Positions 17,186 through 26,968 are shown, numbered from the stretch's first letter. The stretch is 53,322 nt of DNA from Lachnospiraceae bacterium (GCA_030524635.1 JAUNGG010000026.1:1-53322); one strand, 5' to 3'. The notes: generated by a model not told the origin, from the letters alone. Numbers and translations are program-made.

Positions 17186-20100
17186 CTACTGGTTGATGTT
17201 GGCATAAAATGCCTCGATCTGAGCCTGTTCACTGCTTAAGCCTTTTTCCTCCATCTGAACGATGGTGTTCATCATGCGCCGGTAATCATGCGGCATGATC
17301 TTCTTAAACTTAGGAAGGTATTCCCCAAAGTTGTCTAATATCTTCTTGCCCTTTTCCGAATTGGTGTAGGTAACATGCTCCTGGATCATAGCCTTAAGCT
17401 CCTGGACATCGTACTTATTGGTCACCTCTTCAAAGGACACCAGGGACTTGTTCAGACGCTTGTATAAATCTCGGTTTTCGTCCAGCACGTAAGCGATACC
17501 GCCGCTCATGCCGGCTGCAAAGTTCTTTCCGGTAGGCCCTAAGATCACTACCCGGCCGCCTGTCATATACTCACAGCCATGGTCGCCTACGCCCTCCACA
17601 ACTGCAGTTGCGCCGGAATTTCTCACACAGAAACGCTCGCCGGCCACGCCGTTGATAAAGACCTTTCCGCTGGTAGCGCCGTAGAGTGCCACGTTGCCGA
17701 TGATGATATTGTCCTCTGCCTTAAACTTTACGCCGGTAGGCGGATAAACGATCAGCTTACCGCCGGATAAGCCCTTGCCGAAGTAGTCGTTGGAGTCACC
17801 GATCAGCTCCAGAGTCAGGCCCTTGGGGATAAATGCGCCGAAACTCTGTCCGCCGGAGCCGGTACAGCTGATGGTGAAGGTATCCTCCGGCAGCCCCTCC
17901 GGGTGAGCCTTGGTGATCTCAGAGCCGAAAATAGTTCCCAGGGTACGGTCCACATTGGACACATCGATGGAAATGCTTCTCTTCTGTCTGCTGGACAGGG
18001 CGGACTTTAGCTTCTTCATCAGGATCCGCTCATCCACCGTCTTCTCCAGTTCAAAATCATACACCTGCTTCTCATGGTAGCCTGCCAGCTTCTGTCCCTC
18101 ATAGGGATTGCCTAAAATATTGGTCAGATCTACCTTGGCTGCACGACTGTAGGAGATATTCTCCTTCTTCTTTAATAAGTCGGTGCGGCCCACCAGTTCA
18201 TCCACGGTGCGGATGCCCAGCTTTGCCATATATTCCCGCAGTTCCTCTGCCACGAACTTCATAAAGTTGATCACATACTCCGGCTTGCCCCGGAAGCGCT
18301 TGCGAAGCTCCGGATTCTGGGTGGCAATGCCCACCGGACAGGTATCCAGGTTGCAGACACGCATCATCACGCAGCCTAAGGTTACCAGGGGAGCAGTTGC
18401 AAATCCGAACTCCTCGGCGCCCAGCATACAGGCGATGGCCACATCCCGTCCGGTCATCAGCTTTCCGTCGGTTTCCAGGATCACCTTGTCACGAAGCCCG
18501 TTCATGATCAGGGTCTGGTGCGCCTCTGCAATGCCCAGCTCCCATGGAAGTCCTGCATTGTAGATGGAGTTTCTGGGCGCAGCTCCTGTTCCTCCGTCAA
18601 AGGAGGAGATCAGGATCACCTGTGCGCCGGCCTTTGCCACACCGGCCGCCACCGTACCTACTCCGGCCTCGGAAACCAGCTTCACGGAGATCCTGGCATC
18701 GGTGTTGGAATTCTTTAAGTCATAAATCAACTGTGCCAGATCCTCGATGGAATAAATATCATGGTGAGGAGGCGGGGAGATCAGGCCCACTCCGGTGGTG
18801 GAGTGTCTGGTCTTAGCCACCCACGGATAAACCTTCTTTCCTGGAAGCTGGCCGCCTTCACCTGGCTTGGCTCCCTGCGCCATCTTGATCTGGATCTCCT
18901 TGGCACTGACTAAGTAGCGGCTGGTAACGCCGAAACGTCCGGAAGCCACCTGCTTGATGGCAGAACATTTATTTAATCCGTCTGGTCCGATGGTCAAACG
19001 TTCCAGGCTCTCACCGCCCTCACCGGAGTTGGACTTTCCGTGAAGCTTATTCATGGCAATAGCCAACGTTTCGTGGGCCTCCTGGGAGATGGAGCCGTAG
19101 CTCATGGCACCGGTCTTAAACCGCTTTACGATGGAATCCACGCTTTCCACCTGCTCGATGGGGATGCCGCCCTCCTCCGGGAAGTTAAAGTCGATCAGGC
19201 TTCTCAAGTTCCGGATCTGGTTCTCCCCGTAAAGGGCACGGGAGTACTCCTTAAAGATCTGGTAATCGCCTTTTCTGGCAGCTTCCTGTAAAAGATGAAT
19301 GGTTTCCGGGTTGTACAGATGCGTCTCCTGCCCGGCTCTCTGCTTATGGCTGCCTACACTTTCCAGCGTTAAGTCCACATCCAGCCCCAGCGGGTCGAAG
19401 GCTGCGGAATGAAGGGTATCCACATCGTTTTCAATATCTTTTAATGTAATGCCGCCTACACGGCTTACGGTATTGGTAAAGTACTTATCCACCACATCCT
19501 TGGAGATACCGATTGCCTCGAAGATCTGTGCGCCCTGGTAGGACTGGATAGTGGAAATACCCATCTTGGAGGCGATCTTTACGATACCGTGAAGGACTGC
19601 GGAATTGTAGTCATTGACAGCTGCATAGTAATCCTTGTCCAGCATCTTGGTCTCGATCAGGTAACGGATAGACTCATGAGCCAGGTACGGACAGATAGCA
19701 CTTGCGCCGTAGCCCAGCAGGGTTGCAAAATGATGCACCTCTCTCGGCTCGCCGCTCTCCAAAATCACCGCCACACTGGTGCGCTTCTTAGTGCGGACCA
19801 GATACTGGTGCAGGGCGGAAACTGCCAGCAGGGACGGAATCGGCACACGGTTCTCATCAATATCCCGGTCGCTTAAGATCAGGATATTTGCTCCATCCTT
19901 GTGAGCACGGTCCACCTCCAGGTACAGGCGCTCAATCGCCTTTTCCAGAGAGGTATTCTTATAATAGGTAATGGAGATCATCTCCACCTTAAAGCCCGGC
20001 TTCTTCATATTTTTGATCTTTAACAGATCCGTATTGGTCAGAATCGGGTTGCTGACATTTAAAATATGGCAATTTCCAGGAAGATCCTCCAGAAGATTTC

Positions 20101-21733
20101 CTTCTTTTCCAATGTACATGGTGGTGGAGGTGACGATCTCCTCCCGGATGGCATCAATAGGAGGATTGGTTACCTGGGCAAACAGCTGCTTAAAGTAGTT
20201 AAACAGCGGCTGATGCATCTTGGAAAGCACCGCCAGCGGGCTGTCTGCACCCATGGCGGAAACTGCTTCCGCTCCATTTAATGCCATAGGAAGGATCATG
20301 GTCTTAAACTGCTCATAAGTATAGCCGAAGGTCTTCTGCATCCGCAGACGCTGGTCGTGATCCATCTCCGGCACACCTTTATTCGGGATCGGAAGGTCAT
20401 TCAGCTCCACGATCTGGGAATCCAGCCACTCGCCGTAAGGCTGGCTGGCAGCATATTTCTTCTTTAAATCCTCGTCATTGACCAACTCACCCTTCACCGT
20501 GTCTACAAGGAGCATACGTCCCGGGCGGAGCCGGTCCTTGCGGATCACATGGGACTGGTCAATGTCGATGGCGCCTACCTCAGAGGCCAGGATCATATAG
20601 CCGTCATCGGTAATATAATACCGGGATGGACGAAGACCGTTCCGGTCCAGAACTGCGCCCATTACATCACCGTCGGTAAACAGGATGGAGGCCGGACCGT
20701 CCCAGGGCTCCATCATGGTAGCGTAATACCGGTAAAAATCCTTTACATCCTGAGGCATGGACTTATCATGCTCCCAGGGAGCCGGAATGGTGATCATCAC
20801 CGCCTTTGGAAGCTCCATGCCGCTCATAACCATAAATTCCAGAGCATTGTCCAGCATGGCAGAGTCAGAGCCCTCCTGATTGATGATCGGGAGAACCTTG
20901 TACATATCATTCTTAAAGAAGGCAGTCTCCATGGTTTCTTCTCTTGCCTTCATCCGGTCCACGTTTCCGCGGATGGTATTGATCTCACCGTTATGTACAA
21001 TAAACCGGTAAGGATGGGCACGCATCCAGCTTGGGTTGGTGTTGGTGGAGAAGCGGGAGTGAACCAGAGCGATGGCAGTCTCATAATCGGAATCCTGCAG
21101 ATCCTCAAAGAAGAGACGCAGCTCGCCTACCAGGAACATGCCCTTGTAAACGATGGTGCGGCTGCTTAAGGACACCACATAGCTGTCCTCGTTGCTCTGT
21201 TCAAACACCCGGCGCACCACATAAAGCTTCCGGTCGAAATCCAGGCCCTTCTTCATGTCTGCCGGCTTCTGCACAAAGCCCTGAGCAATGTAAGGCATCA
21301 CGTCAACAGCACGCTTGCCCAGGATGTCAGGATGGTTGGGGACCTCCCTCCAGCCTAAGAAGGTTAAGCCTTCCTTCTTGACGATGATCTCAAACATCTT
21401 TTTTGCCTGGTTTCTGGCAAGCTCATCCTGGGGGAAGAAGAACATGCCTACACCATACTCTCTCTCGCCTCCCAGCTCAATGCCCAGAGGCTTTGTTACC
21501 TTCTTGAAAAATTTATGGGAAATCTGAAGCATGATGCCTACACCGTCTCCGGTCTTTCCTTCTGCATCCTTGCCGGCCCGGTGTTCCAGGTTCTCTACAA
21601 TATGAAGAGCCTGGTCTACCGTCTTATGGGTCTTGATTCCCTTGATATTCGCAACTGCACCGATACCGCAGTTGTCATGCTCGAAGCTGGGATCATAAAG
21701 CCCTGGGGTTACAGGATTCTGTTTTGCTTCCAT
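17186..21733 (-). CDS. gltB: Glutamate synthase large subunit
   Basis: This 1515-residue enzyme transfers glutamine amide nitrogen to 2-oxoglutarate. Domains: a class II glutaminase beginning at Cys22 in DNCGIG (a 21-residue propeptide must be removed to free it), a central domain, an FMN-binding synthase barrel (~800-1190) with the 3Fe-4S motif C-x5-C-x4-C in CVMMRVCNLDTCPVG, and a C-terminal GXGXG beta-helix. I chose ATG 21733 (AAAGGAAG upstream); the longer frame adds 16 residues without family similarity. It is expressed from the promoter at 21829-21857 together with gltD. Confidence 0.96.
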   Translation of the reverse strand: MEAKQNPVTPGLYDPSFEHDNCGIGAVANIKGIKTHKTVDQALHIVENLEHRAGKDAEGKTGDGVGIMLQISHKFFKKVTKPLGIELGGEREYGVGMFFFPQDELARNQAKKMFEIIVKKEGLTFLGWREVPNHPDILGKRAVDVMPYIAQGFVQKPADMKKGLDFDRKLYVVRRVFEQSNEDSYVVSLSSRTIVYKGMFLVGELRLFFEDLQDSDYETAIALVHSRFSTNTNPSWMRAHPYRFIVHNGEINTIRGNVDRMKAREETMETAFFKNDMYKVLPIINQEGSDSAMLDNALEFMVMSGMELPKAVMITIPAPWEHDKSMPQDVKDFYRYYATMMEPWDGPASILFTDGDVMGAVLDRNGLRPSRYYITDDGYMILASEVGAIDIDQSHVIRKDRLRPGRMLLVDTVKGELVNDEDLKKKYAASQPYGEWLDSQIVELNDLPIPNKGVPEMDHDQRLRMQKTFGYTYEQFKTMILPMALNGAEAVSAMGADSPLAVLSKMHQPLFNYFKQLFAQVTNPPIDAIREEIVTSTTMYIGKEGNLLEDLPGNCHILNVSNPILTNTDLLKIKNMKKPGFKVEMISITYYKNTSLEKAIERLYLEVDRAHKDGANILILSDRDIDENRVPIPSLLAVSALHQYLVRTKKRTSVAVILESGEPREVHHFATLLGYGASAICPYLAHESIRYLIETKMLDKDYYAAVNDYNSAVLHGIVKIASKMGISTIQSYQGAQIFEAIGISKDVVDKYFTNTVSRVGGITLKDIENDVDTLHSAAFDPLGLDVDLTLESVGSHKQRAGQETHLYNPETIHLLQEAARKGDYQIFKEYSRALYGENQIRNLRSLIDFNFPEEGGIPIEQVESVDSIVKRFKTGAMSYGSISQEAHETLAIAMNKLHGKSNSGEGGESLERLTIGPDGLNKCSAIKQVASGRFGVTSRYLVSAKEIQIKMAQGAKPGEGGQLPGKKVYPWVAKTRHSTTGVGLISPPPHHDIYSIEDLAQLIYDLKNSNTDARISVKLVSEAGVGTVAAGVAKAGAQVILISSFDGGTGAAPRNSIYNAGLPWELGIAEAHQTLIMNGLRDKVILETDGKLMTGRDVAIACMLGAEEFGFATAPLVTLGCVMMRVCNLDTCPVGIATQNPELRKRFRGKPEYVINFMKFVAEELREYMAKLGIRTVDELVGRTDLLKKKENISYSRAAKVDLTNILGNPYEGQKLAGYHEKQVYDFELEKTVDERILMKKLKSALSSRQKRSISIDVSNVDRTLGTIFGSEITKAHPEGLPEDTFTISCTGSGGQSFGAFIPKGLTLELIGDSNDYFGKGLSGGKLIVYPPTGVKFKAEDNIIIGNVALYGATSGKVFINGVAGERFCVRNSGATAVVEGVGDHGCEYMTGGRVVILGPTGKNFAAGMSGGIAYVLDENRDLYKRLNKSLVSFEEVTNKYDVQELKAMIQEHVTYTNSEKGKKILDNFGEYLPKFKKIMPHDYRRMMNTIVQMEEKGLSSEQAQIEAFYANINQ

Positions 21734-21828
21734 ACTATCTTCCTTTCTGTTTTCCGCAGCCCAAAGCTCATCCAGGTACAACGGGGTATCTTACTGCTGG
21801 TGACGGGCGGCTTTTTTCTTGATTATTG

Positions 21829-21857
21829 ATCATACTATATTTCAACTTTTTTGTAAA
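21829..21857 (-). promoter_or_regulatory. Promoter of gltBD
   Basis: TTTACA (21852-21857) and TATGAT (21829-21834) on the minus strand have 17-bp spacing, about 95 bp upstream of the gltB start. Confidence 0.7.
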
Positions 21858-22154
21858 CCATCTTTCCGTTTTAAATTGTCAGATTATTTGTTAATATTAT
21901 ATTTTTATATAAATATTCAGTTTATTTCGGTTTTCTATCCGTATATTTTCCCTTTTCTGCGCACATTTCTTCTATTTTTTTCTTTGGTCGGTTAAAATTC
22001 CTAATTATCTTAAGTAGATTGTTGGGGAAAAGCCGTTCTTTCCACTTGTCTGCTTTTCAAAGACCGGCTTATTTTTTTAATATTTTAATCTTATAGCACT
22101 TTAAAATATTAATGAAGAAAATCGTTGTTCCTTTCATTTTCTATTTTCTGGCGC
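21858..22154. other. AT-rich gap between gltB promoter and ptsH terminator
   Basis: No gene is visible in these ~300 bp. The stretch is strongly AT-rich. Its only clear element is a plus-strand terminator-like hairpin at 22030-22078. I see no convincing plus-strand promoter. Confidence 0.6.
22030..22078 (+). terminator. Orphan terminator-like hairpin, plus orientation
   Basis: AAGCCGTTCTTT (22030-22041) pairs with AAAGACCGGCTT (22059-22070) with one mismatch, then A and seven T. No plus-strand gene precedes it, so it either ends an unseen transcript or shields against antisense reading. Confidence 0.55.
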
Positions 22155-22192
22155 AAAAAAAGAAGCTGCCTGCCCTGGGCAGTCAGCTTCTT
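22155..22192 (-). terminator. Terminator of ptsH
   Basis: On the minus strand GAAGCTGACTGCC pairs with GGCAGGCAGCTTC (one mismatch) around a short loop, followed by seven T. Confidence 0.9.
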
Positions 22193-22246
22193 CGCTCACT
22201 TTACCACTCATGAGAAACTGCATATCACAATATGCGGATCCCAATC

Positions 22247-22513
22247 TTACTTCTCGCCTAAGCCGTCCTCGATTGCCTTGCTTAAGGTAGCTAATGCATC
22301 GTTCTCATCCTCGCCATCGCAGATCAGATTGATCTCGGTGCCGCACTTAATGCCTGCTGCCATAACGTTTAACACGCTCTTTGCAACGATTCTCTTCTCA
22401 CCGCACTCGATGATAACGTCGCACTTAAACTTCATAGCGGTCTGAGACAGAACGCCTGCTGGTCTTAAATGTAAACCGGATGGATTTACTACTGTTAATG
22501 TTTTGCTTACCAT
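22247..22513 (-). CDS. ptsH: HPr family phosphocarrier protein
   Basis: This 88-residue protein has the phospho-accepting His15 in SGLHLRPAG and the regulatory Ser46 in VAKSVLNV, both at the standard positions. HPr relays phosphate from enzyme I to PTS permeases and, when phosphorylated on Ser46, acts with CcpA in catabolite repression. The sequence around Ser46 differs from the usual SIMGVM, so it could be a Crh-like variant, although His15 is kept. The gene stands alone: no ptsI follows, and it has its own promoter, structured leader and terminator. AAGGAGA lies 9 bases upstream of ATG. Confidence 0.9.
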   Translation of the reverse strand: MVSKTLTVVNPSGLHLRPAGVLSQTAMKFKCDVIIECGEKRIVAKSVLNVMAAGIKCGTEINLICDGEDENDALATLSKAIEDGLGEK

Positions 22514-22553
22514 AATACATGTCTCCTTATCTTATCTATTATTTAATGTCCCC

Positions 22554-22607
22554 AAGATTTTTGTAACATTGCAACTGCTTAGTGCCTTAACAGCTACACA
22601 AAATCTT
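22554..22607 (-). promoter_or_regulatory. Structured 5' leader of ptsH
   Basis: In the ~100-nt leader, AAGATTTTGT pairs with ACAAAAATCTT (one bulge), closing a ~33-nt loop that can form a small inner hairpin. No U-run follows, so it is not a plain terminator. It may affect message stability or translation. Confidence 0.4.
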
Positions 22608-22616
22608 CTATGCACA

Positions 22617-22645
22617 ATTTTATAACAAATGACCAATGATGTCAA
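22617..22645 (-). promoter_or_regulatory. Promoter of ptsH
   Basis: TTGACA (22640-22645) and TAAAAT (22617-22622) on the minus strand are 17 bp apart. Confidence 0.75.
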
Positions 22646-22721
22646 GAATATTGCCGTGGTTATCCGGCACTTTTTGCACATTTTTTTCCATTCAGCTTCT
22701 GAATCCATTTGTCTTAACGAA

Positions 22722-23372
22722 TTATAAACAACTGTCCCTTTCCTTCTGCTTCTGCTGCTCCCGCTCCTGCTTGGAGAACACGCACCCGCAGTAGTCCTGG
22801 CGGTAAAGGCCATATTCCCTGGACAGCTCTGTAGAACGCTGATAGCCGTTCTTTTTCTTAAAATCAGAGTTCAAATAGGCCACGCCGTACTGCGCTGCCA
22901 GCTCCTCACCGATCTCATTCAGCTTCTCTGCGTTCTTTAGCGGGCTGATGGACAGCGTAGTGGTAAAATAGTCAAAGCCTCCTGCCAAAGCCTCTCTGGC
23001 GGCCTCCTCAAGACGCTGGCGGTAACATAAAAAGCACCGTTCTCCGCCTTCCCGGTCTGCCTCATGGCCTCTGACAGCCTGGTAAAACTGCTCCGGCTCG
23101 TAGCGTCCTTCCAGATAGGTGATGGTGTGCTCCGCCGGCATGGAAGCAATCAGCCGCTCCTGCTCATCCGCCCGTTTCCGGATCTCCTCCGGCGGATAAA
23201 TATTAGGATTGTAATACAATACGGTAATGAAAAAATATTTGGAAAGGTATTCCAGAACATAGCTGCTGCAGGGAGCACAGCAGCTGTGGAGCAGAAGGCG
23301 GGGAACTTTTCCCTCTTTCTCGTTCCGGCCAATCAGCTGTTCCAGTTCCTTTTGATAATTTCGCTTATTCAT
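22722..23372 (-). CDS. queH: Epoxyqueuosine reductase QueH
   Basis: This 216-residue protein catalyses the last step of queuosine tRNA modification and replaces QueG in many anaerobes. Diagnostic cysteines are HSCCAPCSS near the N-terminus, CFLCYRQR near residue 125, and DYCGCVFS near the C-terminus. These bind a 4Fe-4S cluster and a second metal in the family. I chose ATG 23372, which follows AGAGGA; the longer frame runs back into the rpoD terminator. Because that terminator lies only about 25 bases upstream, expression may depend on read-through from rpoD or a promoter I cannot see. Confidence 0.9.
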   Translation of the reverse strand: MNKRNYQKELEQLIGRNEKEGKVPRLLLHSCCAPCSSYVLEYLSKYFFITVLYYNPNIYPPEEIRKRADEQERLIASMPAEHTITYLEGRYEPEQFYQAVRGHEADREGGERCFLCYRQRLEEAAREALAGGFDYFTTTLSISPLKNAEKLNEIGEELAAQYGVAYLNSDFKKKNGYQRSTELSREYGLYRQDYCGCVFSKQEREQQKQKERDSCL

Positions 23373-23396
23373 TCCTTGATTTCCTCTGTCTGATAC

Positions 23397-23437
23397 AAAA
23401 AGCGCTGTAAAACCCTGATATGGAATTTTACAGCACT
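23397..23437 (-). terminator. Terminator of rpoD / attenuator before queH
   Basis: GTGCTGTAAAA and TTTTACAGCGC pair on the minus strand around a 14-nt loop and are followed by five T. It sits in the rpoD-queH gap. Confidence 0.75.
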
Positions 23438-23492
23438 TTCTCATCCCATTATGAGCGCTTTCACAAGCGCTTTTTCGGTACCGCCAAAACTC

Positions 23493-24623
23493 TTACAGGA
23501 AATCCCGGATCCGCTTGCTGCGCACCGGATTCCGAAGCTTTCTCAGCGCTTTGGCTTCAATCTGACGGATACGCTCGCGGGTTACATTAAACTCTTTTCC
23601 AACCTCTTCCAGCGTCCTTGGATGACCGTCCTCCAGGCCGAAGCGCAGTACAATCACCTGGCGCTCTCTCTCCTTTAAATCTCCAAGCAGCGCATCGATG
23701 TGCTCCCGAAGCATAACAGATTCCACATTTCCTTCCGGAGTAACCACATTGCTGTCCGCCACGAAATCGCCCAGGTTGGAATCATCCTCCTCGCCGATGG
23801 GGGTCTCCAGGGAAGCTGGCTCTCTGGCGATCTGCATGATCTCCATTACCTTGTCCTCAGACATCTCCAAAGCATCCGCCAGTTCTGTCACAGAGGGCTC
23901 GTAGCCCAGCTCCAGCGTCAGCTTTCTCTGCATCTTGGACATCTTATTGATGGTCTCTACCATATGCACCGGAACACGGATGGTCCTTGCCTGGTCTGCC
24001 AGCGCCCTTGTCACGGACTGGCGGATCCACCAGGTAGCATATGTACTAAGCTTGTACCCTTTTGTATAGTCAAATTTTTCTACGCCCTTAATCAGTCCCA
24101 GATTGCCCTCCTGCACCAGATCAAGGAAGCTCATTCCTCTTCCAGTATACCGCTTGGCAATGCTGACAACTAAACGCAGATTGGCTTCGATCAAACGCTC
24201 CTTGGCGTACTCGTCACCCTCTGCCTTTCTCTTAGCCAGTCTCAACTCCTCATCTGCGCTCAGAAGGGGAACTGTACCGATCTCCTTCAGATACATGCGG
24301 ACCGGATCCTCCGTCCCGATGCCCTCCAGAAGATCAACTGCGTCCAGGTCGATGTCTAATTCTTCATCATCTGCATCTTTCATGAAGCTATCGTCTGAGT
24401 CGTCTAAGAGCAATGAATCGTCAGATAAAATGTTTTCATCAAATACCGGTACCACGTCAATGCCGCGGTTCTCCAGGTAGCTATAAATCTGGTCCATCTG
24501 CTCAGGGGTCAGGCTGTCACCTGCAAAGAAATCATTAATCTCTGTTGCATCCAGTGCATTATGCCTGGTCTTTGCGAACTCAACGAGTTTGCCCAGCTTC
24601 GCTAAAAAATTGTCCTTTTCCAC
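23493..24623 (-). CDS. rpoD: Primary RNA polymerase sigma factor (sigma-A)
   Basis: This 376-residue protein directs RNA polymerase to housekeeping promoters. Visible parts: an N-terminal region 1.1-like segment, an acidic Asp-rich linker, region 1.2 ([17 protein letters not shown]), region 2 with core-binding and -10 recognition ([32 protein letters not shown]), region 3, and region 4.2 HTH ([20 protein letters not shown]) for the -35. I chose GTG 24623 because AAAGGA lies 9 bases upstream and the protein then begins [13 protein letters not shown]. The in-frame ATG at 24668 would add 15 residues and lies very close to the promoter start. Confidence 0.94.
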   Translation of the reverse strand: MEKDNFLAKLGKLVEFAKTRHNALDATEINDFFAGDSLTPEQMDQIYSYLENRGIDVVPVFDENILSDDSLLLDDSDDSFMKDADDEELDIDLDAVDLLEGIGTEDPVRMYLKEIGTVPLLSADEELRLAKRKAEGDEYAKERLIEANLRLVVSIAKRYTGRGMSFLDLVQEGNLGLIKGVEKFDYTKGYKLSTYATWWIRQSVTRALADQARTIRVPVHMVETINKMSKMQRKLTLELGYEPSVTELADALEMSEDKVMEIMQIAREPASLETPIGEEDDSNLGDFVADSNVVTPEGNVESVMLREHIDALLGDLKERERQVIVLRFGLEDGHPRTLEEVGKEFNVTRERIRQIEAKALRKLRNPVRSKRIRDFL

Positions 24624-24674
24624 TTGATAACGTCCTTTCGCTAAGAAGTCTGTAAAAAACCTACACAACTTTTC

Positions 24675-24703
24675 ATTATATACGAAGATGCTGTATTTTT
24701 CAA
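24675..24703 (-). promoter_or_regulatory. Promoter of rpoD
   Basis: TTGAAA (24698-24703) and TATAAT (24675-24680) on the minus strand have 17-bp spacing. Transcription would start near 24668, which argues against the upstream ATG being the start codon. Confidence 0.8.
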
Positions 24704-24747
24704 CATTTTTCTTATTGTTTTTAGTCTTGTTCCGTCTTATTCAGAGC

Positions 24748-25707
24748 CTAAAGCTGGGTAGTTTCTGCTTTCCGCTTCTGCCATAAGCCTCCCGGCAGCA
24801 CATCCCGCAGCTCATCCTCCCTGGTCCGCAGGATCTTCATCCGCTCCCTGAGATTTTCGATCACCACTTCTGTCCTGCTTCCTCCAAACTCACCGTCCAG
24901 CACCCAGTCCACCGGAGTCTTGGAAGTGATCCTCAGCCTGTCTGCCTTAAACTTATACACGTAGTCATTTGGCTCTTCCTTCAAAAACATGTAGGAAATG
25001 ATGTTGCTTAAATCCATCGGCGTTCTGGGCTTCCGGATCAGAAGCACCTCGAACTGCCCATCATTTAGGGCCACAGACTGGGTAACCAGCCCCTTAAAGC
25101 CGCCTACGCTGATGGTATTGGTCACCATGCCGAAGACAAATTCCTCCTCCAGCACCTGATCATCCCACTCCACAAGCATGGGATAAGCCTTCAATGCCGC
25201 CAGGCTTTTCACCCCTTCCAGCACATAAGCCTGATGCCCCAGAAGATTTTTCTTATCCTGGGAGGTCTGATAGGAAATTTCTGTAAAAGCCCCAAAGGCG
25301 GCAATGTAGATAAAATACCGGTCCTGGCAGAACCTTCCGATATCGATCGGATAGGCCTCCCCGGACAGCACATTCTCTGCCGCATCCATCATGGATTTGG
25401 GGATCTGCAGGCTGGAGGCGTAATCATTGGTAGAACCTGCCGGAATATATCCTAAAAGGGGCGGCTCTTCTAACTCCATCAGCCCGCTGATCACCTCATT
25501 TAAGGTTCCGTCGCCGCCGCTGCAGACTACCAGGTCCTTCTCCCTGCCAAACTGTTCCACCACCCGGGTGGCATCCTTGGGGCACTGTGTCACATGGACC
25601 TGCACCTCGTAGCCAGCTCCGGAAAACTGGTCCAGGATCTCTAAAAGCCTGGTGCGGATCTGCTCCCGGCCAGACCGGGGATTCACTACAAATAACATTT
25701 TTTTCAT
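24748..25707 (-). CDS. Diacylglycerol/lipid kinase family protein (DagK/YegS type)
   Basis: This 319-residue protein has a DAGK catalytic domain: VVNPRSG at the N-terminus, the nucleotide-binding GGDGT (64-68) in SGGDGTLNEV, and GYIPAGSTNDYA near residue 90. A C-terminal beta-rich domain with VLDGEFGG follows. Family members phosphorylate diacylglycerol or related lipids at the membrane face. Which lipid is used here cannot be told. It lies 55 bp after mutY and just before rpoD in the same direction. Confidence 0.88.
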   Translation of the reverse strand: MKKMLFVVNPRSGREQIRTRLLEILDQFSGAGYEVQVHVTQCPKDATRVVEQFGREKDLVVCSGGDGTLNEVISGLMELEEPPLLGYIPAGSTNDYASSLQIPKSMMDAAENVLSGEAYPIDIGRFCQDRYFIYIAAFGAFTEISYQTSQDKKNLLGHQAYVLEGVKSLAALKAYPMLVEWDDQVLEEEFVFGMVTNTISVGGFKGLVTQSVALNDGQFEVLLIRKPRTPMDLSNIISYMFLKEEPNDYVYKFKADRLRITSKTPVDWVLDGEFGGSRTEVVIENLRERMKILRTREDELRDVLPGGLWQKRKAETTQL

Positions 25708-25762
25708 TGTAAGAATCGCCTCTTTCTCTTGCTATATCACGCTTGTCCATAACTTTTTATCT

Positions 25763-26968
25763 TTAGTTTATCGTGGAAAGGGCTTTCCTATACGCAAGAA
25801 ATGCGTTGGGAACCGGATATTTCCCTTCCAGCTCCCGGATATCTGCTGAGATGAAGGTTTCCGGAAGGGCTCCCGTTACCTGGATCAGATATCCGGTCAT
25901 ATGCCATTCCACATGAGAAAAAATGTGCTTTGCCTCTCCAATCGGGCGGAATGCTTCTACTGCCGTCTCCGCCACGCCGGCCGCAGCTGCAGCCTGGGCA
26001 CTGGTTTCCAGAAGAAGCTTTCCTTCCACATTGGGGAATTCATAGAGAGAGGCTAACAGGCCCTCCGGCGGCCGTTTCTTAAGAGCTACCACATTCTGGG
26101 ATTTGGCCTCCTTCTCTCTAAGCTCTTCCTTCTCTGCCTTTCCAGGCTCCTCTTTCCTTCCAACAATAACCAGAACGGTCTTTTCCTCGATCCGGCGTGC
26201 CTTCTTCACCGGCTTTACAGGAATCTCATCCCACAGCCCCTTCTGTCTGGCAATACAGACAGAGGACAGAGGGCATTCGCTGCACTTCGGCGCCCCATTG
26301 GGGATACAGACCAGGGCGCCTACCTCAAAAAGCCCCTGATTAAAAAATCCGGCCTGATGCTGATCCATGGTCTGTTTTAACAAAATCTCCAGACGCTTCT
26401 TGGTCTGAGGTCTGGTGATATCTTCAAAGCTTCCTAAAAGTCTTGAGATCACCCGCATCACATTGCCGTCCACAGCCGGAACGGGTATCCCAAATGCAAT
26501 GGATGCCACTGCCCCTGCTGTATAGCTGCCGATCCCCGGAAGCTTTAACAGCTCCTCATAGGATTCCGGCATCCTGCCGCCGTATTCCTCCTGGATCATG
26601 ACCGCCGCCTTTTTCAGATTCCTTGCCCTGCTGTAGTAGCCAAGTCCCTCCCAAAGCTTTAAGAGGGCATCCTCCTCTACCTCCGCCAGAGCCTTAATAT
26701 CCGGCAGCGCCTTCATAAAACGTTCAAAGTACGGCTTTACGGCCTCCACCCTGGTCTGCTGGAGCATGATCTCCGAGATCCAGATCCGGTAAGGGTTCCG
26801 GTCCCGCCTCCAGGGAAGCTCCCTGGCATGAGCCGGATACCAGGAAAGCAGCGGTCCATTAATGGCCTTTAAGCGGGCCTCCTCTGATAATTCCTCCCCC
26901 TGGCGCTCCAGCACAGGAAGGGACTGGTAGAGCGCTTTGATTGGGGAATCCTCTTTAAACATAACCAT
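25763..26968 (-). CDS. mutY: A/G-specific adenine DNA glycosylase
   Basis: This 401-residue repair enzyme removes adenine mispaired with 8-oxoguanine. It has the catalytic Glu in WISEIMLQQTRVEAV, the helix-hairpin-helix LPGIGSYTAGAVAS with the downstream catalytic Asp in PAVDGNVMRV, and a 4Fe-4S loop CIPNGAPKCSECPLSSVC (spacing 7-2-5, one residue longer in the first gap than the E. coli enzyme as I recall it). A C-terminal NUDIX-like domain (~260-400) recognises 8-oxoG. GAGGG lies five bases before ATG. Its start overlaps the end of birA by 14 bp, so they are coupled. Confidence 0.94.
   Translation of the reverse strand: MVMFKEDSPIKALYQSLPVLERQGEELSEEARLKAINGPLLSWYPAHARELPWRRDRNPYRIWISEIMLQQTRVEAVKPYFERFMKALPDIKALAEVEEDALLKLWEGLGYYSRARNLKKAAVMIQEEYGGRMPESYEELLKLPGIGSYTAGAVASIAFGIPVPAVDGNVMRVISRLLGSFEDITRPQTKKRLEILLKQTMDQHQAGFFNQGLFEVGALVCIPNGAPKCSECPLSSVCIARQKGLWDEIPVKPVKKARRIEEKTVLVIVGRKEEPGKAEKEELREKEAKSQNVVALKKRPPEGLLASLYEFPNVEGKLLLETSAQAAAAAGVAETAVEAFRPIGEAKHIFSHVEWHMTGYLIQVTGALPETFISADIRELEGKYPVPNAFLAYRKALSTIN

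Noticed and set aside
20549..21169. 206-codon plus-strand open frame
   Set aside because: Lies entirely opposite gltB and has no supporting signals.
22532..22813. 93-codon minus-strand open frame overlapping the queH end
   Set aside because: It overlaps the queH 3' end and the ptsH promoter region, and lacks a ribosome site.
23453..23476. GCGCTT-TCAC-AAGCGC hairpin with five T just past rpoD
   Set aside because: It is oriented to the plus strand, where no gene ends, and the minus strand has no T-run. Probably incidental; rpoD has a better terminator at 23397-23437.
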